Assembly: GCF_019145435.1 (NCBI RefSeq)
Contig: NZ_JAHSTS010000002.1
Span: forward strand, 2,080,001 to 2,144,000
Source: Pseudomonas ekonensis
Lineage (GTDB): Bacteria > Pseudomonadota > Gammaproteobacteria > Pseudomonadales > Pseudomonadaceae
Direction of reading: 5' to 3'
DNA: 64,000 nucleotides
How positions within the stretch are numbered: the first letter of the stretch is position 1; each line of letters opens with the position of its first letter. Made by a program: the position numbers and the translations under genes. Below are positions 62,547-64,000 of the stretch, piece after piece. Under the pieces are notes generated by a model. The model had not been told where the DNA came from and ran no database searches. It saw only the letters and a list, made by a program, of their open reading frames with translations.

Positions 62547-64000
62547 TCAGTTCACATCGGGCAAGGCCTTGCGCAACAGATCCGGGTCTTTCAGCACGCC
62601 GGCCGCACGGGCGATGTCCGGCGCCAGCCAGCGGTCCTGGTCGTACGCCGGCACGTGCTCGCGCAGCAGCCGCCACGCCGTGCCGGTGCCGGCGCCGAAG
62701 CGCTGTTCTTGCAGGAACTCGAAGGCCTGGGCCGCCAGCAGGTACTCGATGGCGAGGATCTGCGTGCAGTTCTCCAGCGCGCGGTGCAGCTTGAGCGCGG
62801 CGTTGGTGCCCATGCTCAGGTGGTCTTCCTGAAGCCCCGAGGTCACATAGTTGTCGAGCACCGCCGGTTGCGCCAACTGGCGGTTTTCTGCGCACAGCGA
62901 CGCGGCGACGTACTGCACGATCATCATCCCGGAGTTCACCCCCGGGTTGGCCACCAGGAACGCCGGCAGGCCGCTGACGTGCGGGTTGACCAGGCGATCC
63001 AGGCGCCGCTCGGCGATCGAGCCGACCTCGGCCATGGCGATGGCCAGCAGATCCGCCGCCAGCGCCACCGACTGCCCGTGCGGGTTGGCCTGGGACATCA
63101 CCCGGAAATCGTCCGGCGTGCCCAGCAGCAACGGGTTGTCGGTGCAGCCGTTGAGCTCGGTCTCCACCTGGCGGACCGCGTGCGCCAACTGGTCGCGCGC
63201 CGCGCCGTGCACCTGGGGAATCGAACGGATGCTCAAGGCGTCCTGGGTGCGGATGCCCTTGCTCGCCGCGATCACCTCGCTGCCGTCGAGCAGCGCCCGC
63301 AGGTTGGCGCCCACCTGCTGCATGCCGGGGTGCGGCTTGAGCGCGATGATCTCGGCGTCGAACGCGGCGATCTGGCCGCGCTGGGCCTCGAAGCTCATGG
63401 CGCCGATCACGTCGGCCCACTGCACCAGACGCGTGGCGTCGGCGATGGCCAGGCAGCTCAGGCCGGTCATGCACGGCGTGCCGTTGACCAGGCACAGCCC
63501 GTCCTTCGCCCCCAGTTGCACCGGCTCCAGGCCCTCTTCGGCCAGCGCCTGCTGCGCGGCGACGATTTGCCCGCGGTAGCTGACGTTGCCCACACCCAGC
63601 AGCGCGATGCCGATGTGGGCCATGTGGGTCAGATAACCCACCGAACCCTGGGACGGCACCTGCGGGGTGATGCCGCGGTTGAGCAGCGCCAACATCGCCT
63701 CGACCACCCGGCGGTGCACGCCGGACTTGCCCTGGCTGAAATTGCGGATGGCCGCGCACAGGATCGCCCGAGTCTGCTCGTCGGCCAGCACCGGGCCGAC
63801 GCCGCAGGCATGGCTGAGCAGGGTGTTGCGCGACAGCTGGCTGAGCTGTTCGTCCTTGAGCGACACGTTGCACAGCGCACCGAGGCCGGTGTTCACGCCA
63901 TAGGCGCGCTCGCCGCTTTCGACGATGCGCTGGACGATGGCCTGCGCATTTTCAATGCGCGCCCAGGTCTGCGCCGACAGCTCAAGCTGCGCGCCGTGAC
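62547..64000 (-). CDS. HutH paralogue lacking the MIO triad (N-terminus outside window)
   Basis: A minus-strand gene entering from the right edge; about 483 residues are visible and only the N-terminus is missing. It is homologous to HutH throughout: [49 protein letters not shown], and [11 protein letters not shown]. At the cofactor site, however, the sequence is [14 protein letters not shown], with no Ala-Ser-Gly; ungapped alignment on the C-side puts Ser-Val-Gly there (63636-63644). The Phe loop is also changed ([14 protein letters not shown]). It probably corresponds to the first of two hutH genes in fluorescent Pseudomonas hut operons. Ordinary MIO catalysis looks impossible; function unknown. 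Confidence 0.9.
   Translation of the reverse strand, partial: HGAQLELSAQTWARIENAQAIVQRIVESGERAYGVNTGLGALCNVSLKDEQLSQLSRNTLLSHACGVGPVLADEQTRAILCAAIRNFSQGKSGVHRRVVEAMLALLNRGITPQVPSQGSVGYLTHMAHIGIALLGVGNVSYRGQIVAAQQALAEEGLEPVQLGAKDGLCLVNGTPCMTGLSCLAIADATRLVQWADVIGAMSFEAQRGQIAAFDAEIIALKPHPGMQQVGANLRALLDGSEVIAASKGIRTQDALSIRSIPQVHGAARDQLAHAVRQVETELNGCTDNPLLLGTPDDFRVMSQANPHGQSVALAADLLAIAMAEVGSIAERRLDRLVNPHVSGLPAFLVANPGVNSGMMIVQYVAASLCAENRQLAQPAVLDNYVTSGLQEDHLSMGTNAALKLHRALENCTQILAIEYLLAAQAFEFLQEQRFGAGTGTAWRLLREHVPAYDQDRWLAPDIARAAGVLKDPDLLRKALPDVN

Overview
The window is chromosomal DNA from a GC-rich gammaproteobacterium, almost certainly a Pseudomonas of the fluorescens group. Protein sequences, gene order and the interspersed repeats all point there. 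From hemE rightwards to pip the order (hemE, gltD, gltB, DamX-like AAA-SPOR gene, aroB, aroK, pilQPONM, ponA, malic enzyme, nuclease, rpmE, priA, argS, SPOR gene, hslVU, DUF971, phaC1-phaZ-phaC2-phaD, phaFI, ubiE-ubiJ-ubiB, hisIE, tatABC, rsmE, chemoreceptor, amino-acid ABC transporter, opgGH, dtd, pip) is, as I recall it, the order of the P. aeruginosa PAO1 PA5034-PA5080 region. No rRNA, tRNA, CRISPR array, prophage or insertion sequence was seen.

Layout. 1-2.7 kb: tail of a small secreted-type protein gene, then a LysR regulator divergent from an MFS transporter. 2.7-13.7 kb (minus): hemE, gltDB with its own promoter, an AAA-SPOR cell-division type protein, aroB and aroK. 13.7-18.6 kb (minus): pilMNOPQ, the type IV pilus alignment complex and secretin, divergent from ponA (18.8-21.2 kb). 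21.5-24 kb (minus): short malic enzyme, a secreted SNase-like nuclease and rpmE. 24.2-31.8 kb (plus): priA, argS, a SPOR protein, hslVU behind a sigma-32-like promoter, and a DUF971 gene. 32-39.1 kb: the complete medium-chain-length polyhydroxyalkanoate cluster. 39.2-47.4 kb (plus): ubiquinone, histidine and Tat genes, rsmE, and an HBM-type chemoreceptor behind a FliA-like promoter. 47.5-58.5 kb (minus): polar amino-acid ABC transporter, opgGH (periplasmic glucans), dtd/pip, an HSL-family esterase and an orphan choline-type binding protein. 58.8-64 kb (minus): hutG, hutI, hutH and a truncated second lyase paralogue, the 3' end of a histidine-utilisation operon.

Most of this is conserved core genome and I found no wholly new multi-gene system. 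The observations most worth following are: (1) the second HutH-like protein at the right edge keeps most lyase active-site residues but lacks the Ala-Ser-Gly triad that forms the MIO cofactor; (2) six spacers carry a family of 7-bp tandem/inverted repeats built on AGCTTGC, AGCTTCA and AGCTTCT, one of them a 19-bp perfect hairpin followed by 17 tandem heptads; (3) an intrinsic terminator for rpmE is made from the first codons of the downstream nuclease gene; (4) several clean regulatory sites (sigma-32 at hslV, sigma-28 at the chemoreceptor, sigma-54-like plus an A-rich Hfq/Crc-type motif at phaC1); (5) an 83-residue Ala/Lys-rich insertion close to the C-terminus of OpgG.
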